Assembly (NCBI RefSeq): GCF_017491605.1
Contig: NZ_JAFGYY010000026.1
Location: 1-64,000 of the forward strand
DNA length: 64,000 bases
Reading direction: 5' to 3'
DNA from: Pseudomonas sp. 30_B
GTDB lineage: Bacteria; Pseudomonadota; Gammaproteobacteria; Pseudomonadales; Pseudomonadaceae
The notes under the pieces are model-generated. The model was given only the letters and a program-made list of their open reading frames with translations, was not told where the DNA came from and searched no databases. The first letter of the stretch is position 1. Each line of letters begins with the position of its first letter. Shown piece by piece: positions 35,024 to 44,709 of the stretch. A program made the position numbers and the translations under genes.

Positions 35024-35620
35024 CTACTCGTTCAGCGCAGTGGTCATGCCCTTGCCGGTGGCGCGAACCGCCAACTCGCTGACTTCAAGGCTGAGGATGG
35101 CCAGGTCGTAGGTGCGACCGTCATGGTCCTTGACGTGATTGCGCAGCACCGACTCCGCCTGGAATCCCAGCTCCTGGAAGGCGTTGATGGCGGCGCTCTG
35201 GTCCACCGTCATGTGTACGGTCAGCTTCTCCAGGCCGAGGCTGACGGCCAGGTTGACGCACTCCTTGATCAGCGCCCGTCCCAGGCCTACGCCACGCCAG
35301 GCAGGCGCCACCAGCACGCGCAGGTCGCCGACATGGGACGACCAGGACCATACGTCGACCGCCACGGCGGTGCAGCCCACCATCTGGCCGTCGGCGTAGG
35401 CCACCAGGCTGGTGACTTCCTTGCCCAGGGCACCCAGCCAGGCGGCGATGACCTTTGGATGGCTGATGTCGCGGCGCACGAACAGCAGATCGCGCATCGG
35501 CAGCCCGGCGATGAACTCGGTGAGCGGCGGCCCGTCCTCCATGCGCATCAGGCGGAACTCCACCTGGGTGCCGTTGAGTGCGAGGTGACGAGGGTAGTTT
35601 CGTTGCGTGGGTTTCTTCAT
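35024..35620 (-). CDS. GNAT-family acetyltransferase
   Basis: This 198-aa protein of the GNAT fold has the acetyl-CoA-binding motif LVAPAWRGVGLGRALIKECV (about 98-117), then AINAFQELGFQAE. Its start overlaps the PhaC stop in ATGA, so it is translationally coupled to phaC. It probably N-acetylates a small molecule or protein. A link to polyester metabolism is suggested only by position. Confidence 0.88.
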   Translation of the reverse strand: MKKPTQRNYPRHLALNGTQVEFRLMRMEDGPPLTEFIAGLPMRDLLFVRRDISHPKVIAAWLGALGKEVTSLVAYADGQMVGCTAVAVDVWSWSSHVGDLRVLVAPAWRGVGLGRALIKECVNLAVSLGLEKLTVHMTVDQSAAINAFQELGFQAESVLRNHVKDHDGRTYDLAILSLEVSELAVRATGKGMTTALNE

Positions 35621-36684
35621 ACGGAGCGTTTCCCTAACCAGTGATCCAGTGATGGCCACATGCGCTTGATGGCCGCGGGCCCGGCGACCAGGCTGACGTG
35701 CCCGCCGGGAATGATCAGTTCTTCCTTGTCGACGGAGCCCACCTTGTGCAGCAAGGGTTGCGCGCTGGCCGGAGGCACCAGGGTGTCGTGCTCGGCGATG
35801 ACGTGCAGCAGCGGCACCTTGATCGCATCGAGCCGGACGGCGCGTCCGCCGATGCGCAGGCTGTCCTTGAACAGGCCGTTCTGCCAGACCAGTTCCTTGA
35901 CGATCTGCCGGTAGTAGTCGCCCGCCAGCGGCAGGGTATCGGCGCCCCAGCCGGTCATCATGCGGTAACCCTTGACGTACTGATCGTTCCACAGGTTGTC
36001 CCACAGGCGCAGCTGGCCGGCGATGCGGCCGGCCGGGCGGAGCAGGTCGAAGGCGTTCTGGATCATCTTCGAGGGGATGATGCCCAGGCGGTCCGCCAGT
36101 TCGTCGACGTCGAAGTAGTCGGGGTTCGCCACGGCGCGTGTCCAGTGCACCTGGCTCCAGTCCACCGGCGTGGTGAAGCACACCAGGTTCTTCAGCGGAC
36201 CCTGCGGATGCAGCGCCGCGTAGATGCAGGAGAGGATGCCGGCCATGCAGTAACCGACCAGGGTGACTTCCTCCACCCCCGAGTCCTGCTGCACGCGGCG
36301 TAGGCAGTCGGGGAGGAAGTCGAGCACGTAGTTCTCGATCTTCAGGTGCTGCTCGGCCCGGGTCGGCGGGTTCCAATCGACCACGTAGATGTCGTAGCCG
36401 CGGTGCAGGAGGAACTCGATCAGGCTCTGCCCCTTGGCCAGGTCGAACAGGTAGGCGCGGTTGGTGGTGGCCATGACCAGCAGTAGCGGGACGCGGTACA
36501 CCTCATCGGCCGTGGACTGGTAGTGGTACAGGCTCAGCGTGCCGCGGCGGTGCAGGAGACGCTTGGGCGTTTCCCCTACCTTCGGCCCGGGGGAGCTGAT
36601 GTAGTCCAGCGCGTTGAGCCTGCGCTTGAGCATGCGCCGGGCTTCGCTTTTCAGGCGCCCCGCGAAGGTTTTTTCGAATGGCAT
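35617..36684 (-). CDS. phaC: Class III PhaC-like polyhydroxyalkanoate synthase
   Basis: This 355-aa alpha/beta-hydrolase has the PhaC lipase-like box GYCMAG, with Cys 146 as nucleophile, Asp 300 (AEHDTLVPP) and His 329 (GGHVSL). The class III enzyme of Allochromatium is about 355 aa with Cys149/Asp302/His331, so length and spacing match class III rather than the 560-aa class II PhaC1/PhaC2 usual in Pseudomonas. It polymerises 3-hydroxyacyl-CoA, but class III enzymes need a PhaE partner. Only a small phasin-like protein is encoded next to it (4 nt upstream). A non-polymerising acyltransferase role is possible. Confidence 0.85.
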   Translation of the reverse strand: MPFEKTFAGRLKSEARRMLKRRLNALDYISSPGPKVGETPKRLLHRRGTLSLYHYQSTADEVYRVPLLLVMATTNRAYLFDLAKGQSLIEFLLHRGYDIYVVDWNPPTRAEQHLKIENYVLDFLPDCLRRVQQDSGVEEVTLVGYCMAGILSCIYAALHPQGPLKNLVCFTTPVDWSQVHWTRAVANPDYFDVDELADRLGIIPSKMIQNAFDLLRPAGRIAGQLRLWDNLWNDQYVKGYRMMTGWGADTLPLAGDYYRQIVKELVWQNGLFKDSLRIGGRAVRLDAIKVPLLHVIAEHDTLVPPASAQPLLHKVGSVDKEELIIPGGHVSLVAGPAAIKRMWPSLDHWLGKRSV

Positions 36685-36687
36685 GGC

Positions 36688-37101
36688 TCAGGGTTTCCTC
36701 TTGGCTTTGGCCGCGGGCTGCTTGGCCCGCTGCCGCGCTTTGCTCAATGCCTGCTCCGGTTGCAGCTCCAGGGGGCGGCGGCTGCGGGGCGGGCGGGGCA
36801 CCATGGCGCTGGGCGCCACGTCGGGGAGCAACTGGTCGAGCTTGTCCTCGATGCGGCGTACCGCATCAGCCAGTTCCCGGACCTCGTCCCGGCTGGGCAG
36901 GTCCAGCTGTTCCAGCAGGCGGGCGATGGAGCGCTCCGCCAGGTAGCGGGCGCCGGTGGAGGCTCGTGTGTAGGCCATCATGGCCTGGGCGAATTCACTG
37001 GAGTCCATCTTCCGGGCGGCAAAACCGTTGATGCCGTTTTCGAGCTTGTTCAGGGCCTCGCGGCACAGTTGCAGCGGGTCGGGAAAGCGTGAAGCGGTCA
37101 T
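36688..37101 (-). CDS. Small phasin/PhaE-like protein with basic tail
   Basis: This 137-aa protein has an N-terminal helix DPLQLCREALNKLENGINGF. Its central motif LDLPSRDEVRELADAVRRIE (about 72-91) is of the kind found at the C-terminus of PhaE and PhaR subunits and in phasins. The Pro/Arg/Lys/Ala-rich tail (about 102-137, ending AKAKRKP) recalls the DNA-binding tail of PhaF. The start is ATG 37101, because AGGAGAG lies between it and the upstream in-frame ATG at 37119. Its place directly before phaC suggests a synthase-activating or granule-coating role. Confidence 0.75.
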   Translation of the reverse strand: MTASRFPDPLQLCREALNKLENGINGFAARKMDSSEFAQAMMAYTRASTGARYLAERSIARLLEQLDLPSRDEVRELADAVRRIEDKLDQLLPDVAPSAMVPRPPRSRRPLELQPEQALSKARQRAKQPAAKAKRKP

Positions 37102-37118
37102 GCTGGACTCTCCTGTCA

Positions 37119-38387
37119 TCAGGTGGGGTAGGTCTGCAGCGCCATGAGCGGAGCGCCACGTTGCAGGCAGCGGCGCAAGGGCCGGGTACTGGCCGAGTAG
37201 GGCAAGAGCGCCCAGCGTGTGGTGCGGGCCAGCCAGGGGGAAACCTGGGCCAGCAGGGCGTCGCGCCAGCCATCGGCGGCATTCCAGAAGGTCAGCGCGG
37301 CGGCGCGGGTTTCTCCGGCGACATTGGCGTGATGCGTGGCATCGGCGATCTCCAGCGTGGCATCGCTGTGGCGCCCTTCGAAGGCCTCGACCAGGGCGGC
37401 GCCGATGCGCTGCATGGCGTCGACGGCGGCGCCGTTAATGGCGTCGAAGTTGAGGAAGCCGTGGAATTGCCCCGGATAATGCAGCAGTTGCACCGGGACG
37501 CGGGCCTGGCGCAGCCGCGCCGCGTAGTCCAGGCCGTCGTCGCGGATGGGATCGAGCCCGGCGCTGATCACCAGCGCTGGCGCCAGGCCGCGCAGGTTGG
37601 TCTGCCGGCGGGGCGACAGCCAGGGCGAACTGGTGTCCAGGTGCGCCGCGGAATCCGCCAGGGCGCGCTGGATGTAACCGAGCATGTGCTGGGTGACCAT
37701 GTAGCCGTCGGCGTTCTCGGCCAGCGACGGGAAGGACTCCACCAGCTCGGTGGCGGGGTAGGCGAGGACTTGCAGCGCCAGCTTGATGCCCCGGCGCCGC
37801 GCTTCCTGGGCGATCACCGCGGTGAGATTGCCGCCCGCCGAGTCGCCGCCGACCGCCAGGCGCTCAGCGTCTATGCCCAGCTCCTGCGCATGGCCGATGA
37901 CCCAGTCGAGAACGGCCAGGCAATCCTCGCGGCTGGCGTTGAGATCGTGTTCGGGCGCCAGCCGGTAGCTGACGGCGATGGTGATGCAGCCGGCGGCCAG
38001 GGCGACGTTGCGGCAGATCGATTCCGCGGTGTCGAGGCCGCCGACCATGAAGCCGCCGCCATGGATCCAGAGGAAGGCAGGGCGGGGCTCCTCGCTGCGC
38101 GCCGGGCTGTAAATGCGCAGGCTCAGCTCGCCGCCCGGCCCCTCGATCTCGTACTGGCGCACGCTGTCGAGCGCCGGGCGATTGCCCAGCGCCAGGGCGG
38201 TGAGACGCCACAGCTCGCGGATTTCGCTCACCGAGTAGGATTCGATGGGCTTGATCTGCGTCGCCAGGTTGAGCATGCGCAGGAAGGCGCGCGCGTCGCG
38301 GTCCGGAGCGGGCGTGCGCAAGGTGAGGGGGAGGCCCTTGCCGGAAGGGCGGGGGGCCTGGGGAGTCGGATTGGCATGGGTGGTCAC
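37119..38387 (-). CDS. HSL-family (type IV) esterase/lipase
   Basis: This 422-aa alpha/beta-hydrolase has the oxyanion motif WIHGGGFMVGG, nucleophile GGDSAGGN, Asp in GLDPIRDDG and His in GQFHGFLN, all diagnostic of hormone-sensitive-lipase-like esterases. The C-terminus extends about 90 aa beyond the usual 310-330 aa. GTG at 38387 is chosen as start because AAGGAG lies 7-8 nt upstream; longer frames cross that signal. It could release fatty or hydroxy acids from esters for the pathway encoded around it. Confidence 0.88.
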   Translation of the reverse strand: MTTHANPTPQAPRPSGKGLPLTLRTPAPDRDARAFLRMLNLATQIKPIESYSVSEIRELWRLTALALGNRPALDSVRQYEIEGPGGELSLRIYSPARSEEPRPAFLWIHGGGFMVGGLDTAESICRNVALAAGCITIAVSYRLAPEHDLNASREDCLAVLDWVIGHAQELGIDAERLAVGGDSAGGNLTAVIAQEARRRGIKLALQVLAYPATELVESFPSLAENADGYMVTQHMLGYIQRALADSAAHLDTSSPWLSPRRQTNLRGLAPALVISAGLDPIRDDGLDYAARLRQARVPVQLLHYPGQFHGFLNFDAINGAAVDAMQRIGAALVEAFEGRHSDATLEIADATHHANVAGETRAAALTFWNAADGWRDALLAQVSPWLARTTRWALLPYSASTRPLRRCLQRGAPLMALQTYPT

Positions 38388-38445
38388 GACGGAACTCCTT
38401 GTGGTCGCGGAAATACCGGCCATGCTATGGACCTGCCCCCTCGCG

Positions 38446-38474
38446 CGCCCCCCTCCTGTGGAACGGGAGGGGGC
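38446..38474 (-). other. Hairpin downstream of the SDR gene
   Basis: CCCCCTCC and GGAGGGGG form an 8-bp stem with a loop of about 9-10 nt, between the SDR stop (38488) and the esterase start (38387). No T run is present, so it may attenuate rather than end transcription of esterase-phaC. Confidence 0.4.
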
Positions 38475-38487
38475 CAACCCTTTCCGG

Positions 38488-39267
38488 TTACAGGTTGTTG
38501 ACCAGTTGCCCGCCGTCCACCGCCAGCACGCTGCCGGTCATGAAGGCGCCGGCCTCGCTGGCCAGCAGCAGGAAGGGGCCGTCCAGTTCGGACAGCTCGC
38601 CCAGGCGGCGCATCGGAATGGCGTCGTGAACGTATTTGCGGCCCTGTTCGCTGTCGAAGTAGCCACCGGTCATTTCGGTGATGAAGTAACCGGGGGCGAT
38701 GGCATTGACGCGTATGCGCTTGCGCGCCAGTTCCAGCGCCAGTGCCTTGCTCAGCTGCACCACGCCGGCCTTCGCCGTGCAGTAGTGGCTGTAGCCCATG
38801 CCGACCCGCAGGCCGAGCATCGAAGCGATGTTGACGATGCTGCCGGGACGGTCGGCCTGGACCAGCCGCTGCGCCGCGCACTGGGCCACGCGCCAGACGC
38901 CATCGAGGTTGGTGGCGAGCATCGCGCGCCAGTCGTCCTCGCTCAGTTCCAGGGCGCGTTGCCCCTGGCCGATGCCGGCGTTGTTCAGCACTACGTCGAC
39001 CACCCCGAAGCGAGCCTGCGCGGCGTCGAAGGCGGCCTCGACGCTGGCGCGGTCGGTGACGTCCAGCGGCACCGCCAGTGCCTCGCCGCCCTGGTCGGCG
39101 AGGCGCGCAGCCAGTTCCGCCAGGCGCTCCACGCGGCGGGCCGCCAGTACCACCCGGGCGCCCGCCGTGGCGGCCACCTGCGCCAGGTGCGCGCCAATAC
39201 CGCTGGAAGCGCCAGTGATCAGGACGACCTTGCCGGCCAGGGAGAAACGTTGGGATTGCTCGGTCAT
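38488..39267 (-). CDS. SDR-family oxidoreductase
   Basis: This 259-aa protein contains TGASSGIG (about 18-25), LDVTD, NNAGIG, Ser in NIASMLG, catalytic YCTAK (Tyr/Lys) and the C-terminal MTGSVLAVDGGQ. This is a classical NAD(P)-dependent 3-oxoacyl/3-hydroxyacyl-type reductase. It lies 13 nt after the thiolase gene in the minus-strand operon. It might interconvert 3-oxoacyl-CoA and (R)-3-hydroxyacyl-CoA to feed the PhaC encoded downstream. The start is ATG 39267; a longer frame to 39324 lacks support. Confidence 0.88.
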   Translation of the reverse strand: MTEQSQRFSLAGKVVLITGASSGIGAHLAQVAATAGARVVLAARRVERLAELAARLADQGGEALAVPLDVTDRASVEAAFDAAQARFGVVDVVLNNAGIGQGQRALELSEDDWRAMLATNLDGVWRVAQCAAQRLVQADRPGSIVNIASMLGLRVGMGYSHYCTAKAGVVQLSKALALELARKRIRVNAIAPGYFITEMTGGYFDSEQGRKYVHDAIPMRRLGELSELDGPFLLLASEAGAFMTGSVLAVDGGQLVNNL

Positions 39268-39280
39268 GGCATTGCCCCGC

Positions 39281-40468
39281 TCAGTGGAAAACTTCGAACA
39301 GGCCAGCGGCACCCATGCCGCCACCGACGCACATGGTCACCACCACGTACTTCACTAGGCGTCGACGGCCTTCCAGCAGGGCGTGGCCGACCATGCGGGC
39401 GCCGCTCATGCCGTAGGGATGGCCGATGGCGATGGCGCCGCCATTGACGTTCAACCGCTGGTCATCGATGCCCAGCCGGTCGCGGCAGTACAGGACCTGG
39501 CAGGCGAAAGCCTCGTTGAGCTCCCACAGGCCGATATCGTCCACCGTCAGGCCGTGCTGGCGGAGCAGCTTGGGCACCGCCAGCACCGGGCCAATGCCCA
39601 TTTCCTCCGGCGCCAGGCCCGCCACGGCGATACCGCGATAGGCGCCCAGCGGCTCCAGGTTGCGCTGTTCGGCCAGGCGGCCGTCCATCAGCACACAGGC
39701 GCTGGCGCCATCGGACAACTGGCTGGCGTTGCCGGCGGTGATGCAGCCGCCCTCGATTACAGGCTTGAGGGCCTGGAGGTCTTCGAGGCGGGTCTGCGGG
39801 CGGTTGCCTTCGTCGCGGTCGAGGACCAGCGATTCGTAGCTGATCTGGCCACTGGCCTTGTCGGTGACCGCGCGGGTGACCTGCACCGGCACTATCTCGC
39901 CGGCGAAGCGCCCGGCTTGCTGGGCGGCGGCGGTGCGCTGCTGGGATTGCAGCGAGTAGGCGTCCTGCTCTTCGCGGCCGATGCCGTAGCGCCGGGCCAC
40001 CAGTTCGGCGGTCTGCAGCATGGGCATGTAGGCCAGCTCGGCATGCCGCAGCACCAGCGGGTCCTGCTCGCTCATGGCCCATTCCATGTGGCGGCTCTGC
40101 ACCCGGCTGATCTGTTCCTGGCCGGCGCCGATGGTCACCTGCATGCCGTCGACCATGATCTGCTTGGCGGCGGTGGCGATCGCCATCAGCCCGGAGGCGC
40201 ACTGGCGGTCCAGGGTCTGGCCGCTGACCGACAGCGGCAGGCCGGAAGCGAGCGCGCTCATGCGCCCGAGGTTCCAGCCGGCGGTGCCGGCGGGCATCGC
40301 GGTGCCCATCACCAGATCGTCGATTTCCGCCGCTTCGATGCCGGCGCGCTCGACGGCCGCGCGGATGGCGAAGGCCGCCATGCTCGGCGAGGTGGTGTGG
40401 TTGAAGGCGCCGCGGAAGGCCTTGCCGATCGGCGTGCGCGCGGTGGAGAGAATGACGGCTTCTTTCAT
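39281..40468 (-). CDS. Acetyl-CoA C-acyltransferase (thiolase)
   Basis: This 395-aa thiolase has nucleophile Cys 90 (LDRQCASGLMAI), NEAFA, the His motif GGAIAIGHPYGMSGAR and the second Cys in CVGGGMGAAG, so it is complete. It cleaves 3-oxoacyl-CoA to acetyl-CoA. It lies 15 nt after the FadB-like gene, with AGGAACAGGAC before the ATG. It is a biosynthetic/degradative-type thiolase, distinct from the SCP-x-type thiolase encoded at 26097. Confidence 0.93.
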   Translation of the reverse strand: MKEAVILSTARTPIGKAFRGAFNHTTSPSMAAFAIRAAVERAGIEAAEIDDLVMGTAMPAGTAGWNLGRMSALASGLPLSVSGQTLDRQCASGLMAIATAAKQIMVDGMQVTIGAGQEQISRVQSRHMEWAMSEQDPLVLRHAELAYMPMLQTAELVARRYGIGREEQDAYSLQSQQRTAAAQQAGRFAGEIVPVQVTRAVTDKASGQISYESLVLDRDEGNRPQTRLEDLQALKPVIEGGCITAGNASQLSDGASACVLMDGRLAEQRNLEPLGAYRGIAVAGLAPEEMGIGPVLAVPKLLRQHGLTVDDIGLWELNEAFACQVLYCRDRLGIDDQRLNVNGGAIAIGHPYGMSGARMVGHALLEGRRRLVKYVVVTMCVGGGMGAAGLFEVFH

Positions 40469-40483
40469 GTCCTGTTCCTTGCG

Positions 40484-42592
<2,109 letters not shown>

Positions 42593-42624
42593 GTCGATAG
42601 CTCCCGATAGGTGCGCGGTTCTGC

Positions 42625-44427
42625 TCAGAACCAGGCGTCCTGCATGTCCAGGGCAAGGCTGTCGCCCGCCATCAGTAGTCGTGCCATGCCGTCCAGCGGC
42701 GCGAGTTCCCAGGCCATGAAGTACTCGGCGGCCTGCAGCTTGCCCCGGTAGAAAGCCGCTTCGTCGCCGGCGGCGCCTTCGGTCAGCGCGGCACCGGCCA
42801 CCAGGGCCTGGCGCAGCCAGGTCCAGCCGACCACCACGCGGCCGAACAGGTCGAGGTAGACGCTGGCATTGGCCAGGCCACGGGTCGCGTCCGCGTCGAC
42901 CTGGCCGCGCAGCTCCTGGGTGACTCGATCCAGCAGGTCCAGGGCATCGCCCAGCGCAGCCGCCAGCGTGGCGCAACGGGCGCCGTCGGCGGCATGCAAC
43001 AGGCAGCGGCGAACCTCGGCGAGGAACAGCCGGTAGCCGTCGCCGCCGCGCGGGCCCAGCTTGCGGCCCAGCAGGTCGATGGCCTGGATGCCTTCGGTGC
43101 CCTCGTGGATGGGGTTCAGGCGGTTGTCGCGGTATAGCTGCTCCAGCGGGTATTCGCGGGTATAGCCGGCACCGCCGAGTATCTGGATGCCGAGGTCCGA
43201 GGCGATCAGGCCATAGCGCGAGGGGTAGGACTTCACCACCGGCGTCAGCAGGTCCAGCAGCTCGGCGGCGTCGCGGCGTTGCTGCGGACTCGGTGCGGTA
43301 TGGCTGTCCTCCACCAGGCTGCTGGCGTACAGGCACAGGCTCAAGCTGCCTTCGGCGTAGACCTTCTGCTGCAGGAGCATGCGCCGCACGTCGGCATGCT
43401 CGATGATCGGTACCTGCGGCGAGGACGGGTCCTTGCTCGCGGGCAGGCGCCCCTGGGGGCGCTGGCGGGCATAGTCCAGCGCATGGACGAAGCTCTGGTA
43501 GCCCAGCGCGGCGGCGCCCAGGCCGACGCCGACGCGGGCCTCGTTCATCATCTGGAACATGTAGCCGAGGCCCTGGTGGGCCTCGCCGATCAAATAGCCG
43601 ACGGCGCCGTCGCGCTCGCCGAAGTTGAGCACGGTGGAGGTGGTGTTGCGGTAGCCCATCTTGTGCAGCAGGCCGGCGAGCGACACGTCGTTGCGCCCGC
43701 CGCAGCTGCCGTCGGCATTCACCAGGCGCTTGGGCACCAGGAACAGCGAGATGCCGCGGGTGCCGGCCGGCGCGCCCTCGATGCGGGCCAGGACCATGTG
43801 CACGATGTTCTCGGTGAGCTCGTGGTCGCCGCCGGAAATGAACATCTTCTGCCCGAAGATACGGTAGGTGCCATCGCCCGCCAGGCGCGCGCTGGTGCGC
43901 AGATCGCCCAGCGCCGAACCCTGGCCCGGTTCGGTCAGCGCCATGGTGCCGCTGAAACGCCCGGCCAGCATCGCCGGCAGGAAGCGCGCCTTGAGCTTGT
44001 CGCTGGCGAAGCTCTTGACCAGGTTGGTGGCGCCGATGCTGAGGAAGGAATAGCCCAGGGTGGCGATGTTGGCCGCATTGAAATAGGCCATGCAAGCGCG
44101 CAGCACGACCTCGGGCAGTTGCAGGCCGCCATCGGCATGGTCGTGGTGGGCGGCCAGGAAGCCCGCTTCGGCGAAGGCGTCCCAGGCCTGCTGGGTTTCC
44201 GGGATCAGGTGTACGCGTTCACCGTCGAAGGTGGGTTCATGCTCGTCCCCCTTGCGGTTGTGCGGCGCGAAATAATCGGCGGCGAGCTGACGGGCGGTTT
44301 CCAGAGTGGCATCGAACACTGCGCGATCATGATCGGCGTAGCGCTGACGCTGGAGCAGGGACTGGGTGTCGAGCACTTCGTAGAGCTGGAAACGCAGGTC
44401 GCGTTCGTTGAGCAATGCACGGGTCAT
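42625..44427 (-). CDS. Acyl-CoA dehydrogenase, DmdC/long (about 600 aa) type
   Basis: This 600-aa FAD enzyme contains MALTEPGQGSALGDLRTSAR, FGQKMFISGGDHELTENIVH and IHEGTEGIQAIDLLGRK with the catalytic Glu, plus the extra C-terminal helical domain of this subgroup. It is a paralogue of the 13979-15772 enzyme. It heads the minus-strand operon and diverges from the third MalT-like regulator. The palindrome CCCACTC-N5-GAGTGGG lies 65 nt upstream of its start. Substrate chain length is not evident. Confidence 0.93.
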   Translation of the reverse strand: MTRALLNERDLRFQLYEVLDTQSLLQRQRYADHDRAVFDATLETARQLAADYFAPHNRKGDEHEPTFDGERVHLIPETQQAWDAFAEAGFLAAHHDHADGGLQLPEVVLRACMAYFNAANIATLGYSFLSIGATNLVKSFASDKLKARFLPAMLAGRFSGTMALTEPGQGSALGDLRTSARLAGDGTYRIFGQKMFISGGDHELTENIVHMVLARIEGAPAGTRGISLFLVPKRLVNADGSCGGRNDVSLAGLLHKMGYRNTTSTVLNFGERDGAVGYLIGEAHQGLGYMFQMMNEARVGVGLGAAALGYQSFVHALDYARQRPQGRLPASKDPSSPQVPIIEHADVRRMLLQQKVYAEGSLSLCLYASSLVEDSHTAPSPQQRRDAAELLDLLTPVVKSYPSRYGLIASDLGIQILGGAGYTREYPLEQLYRDNRLNPIHEGTEGIQAIDLLGRKLGPRGGDGYRLFLAEVRRCLLHAADGARCATLAAALGDALDLLDRVTQELRGQVDADATRGLANASVYLDLFGRVVVGWTWLRQALVAGAALTEGAAGDEAAFYRGKLQAAEYFMAWELAPLDGMARLLMAGDSLALDMQDAWF

Positions 44428-44491
44428 GCGCGGTCTCGTCGAGGTGATGCGAAGGGTGCTGGGAGCATAGGCGGACAGTCCGTTGCGGTAT

Positions 44492-44510
44492 CCCACTCGA
44501 CTGGAGTGGG
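44492..44510. promoter_or_regulatory. CCCACTC-N5-GAGTGGG palindrome, site 3 (perfect)
   Basis: CCCACTC (44492-44498), GACTG, GAGTGGG (44504-44510): both 7-bp arms are perfect. It sits in the 282-nt region between the divergent dehydrogenase operon (start 44427) and MalT-like regulator 3 (start 44710). It is the best copy of the shared motif. The rest of this gap shows nothing else I can name. Confidence 0.55.
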
Positions 44511-44709
44511 GTGGGGGCGGGCGAGGAGTGGTTGAATGGCTGGCCAGGGGAGTGGGCGCGCCGGCGGACGTCGCGCCTGTGTGGTAGTCCCGTTCCTGAT
44601 GTGCCCGCGCTCCCTGCCGATGCTCCGTATGGACAGTCCCGGTGCCCTTCATCACTATGCGGGGGCTGCTCCGTCCGTCCCGGCGGTCGGGCCGGAGAAC
44701 AATACCCAG

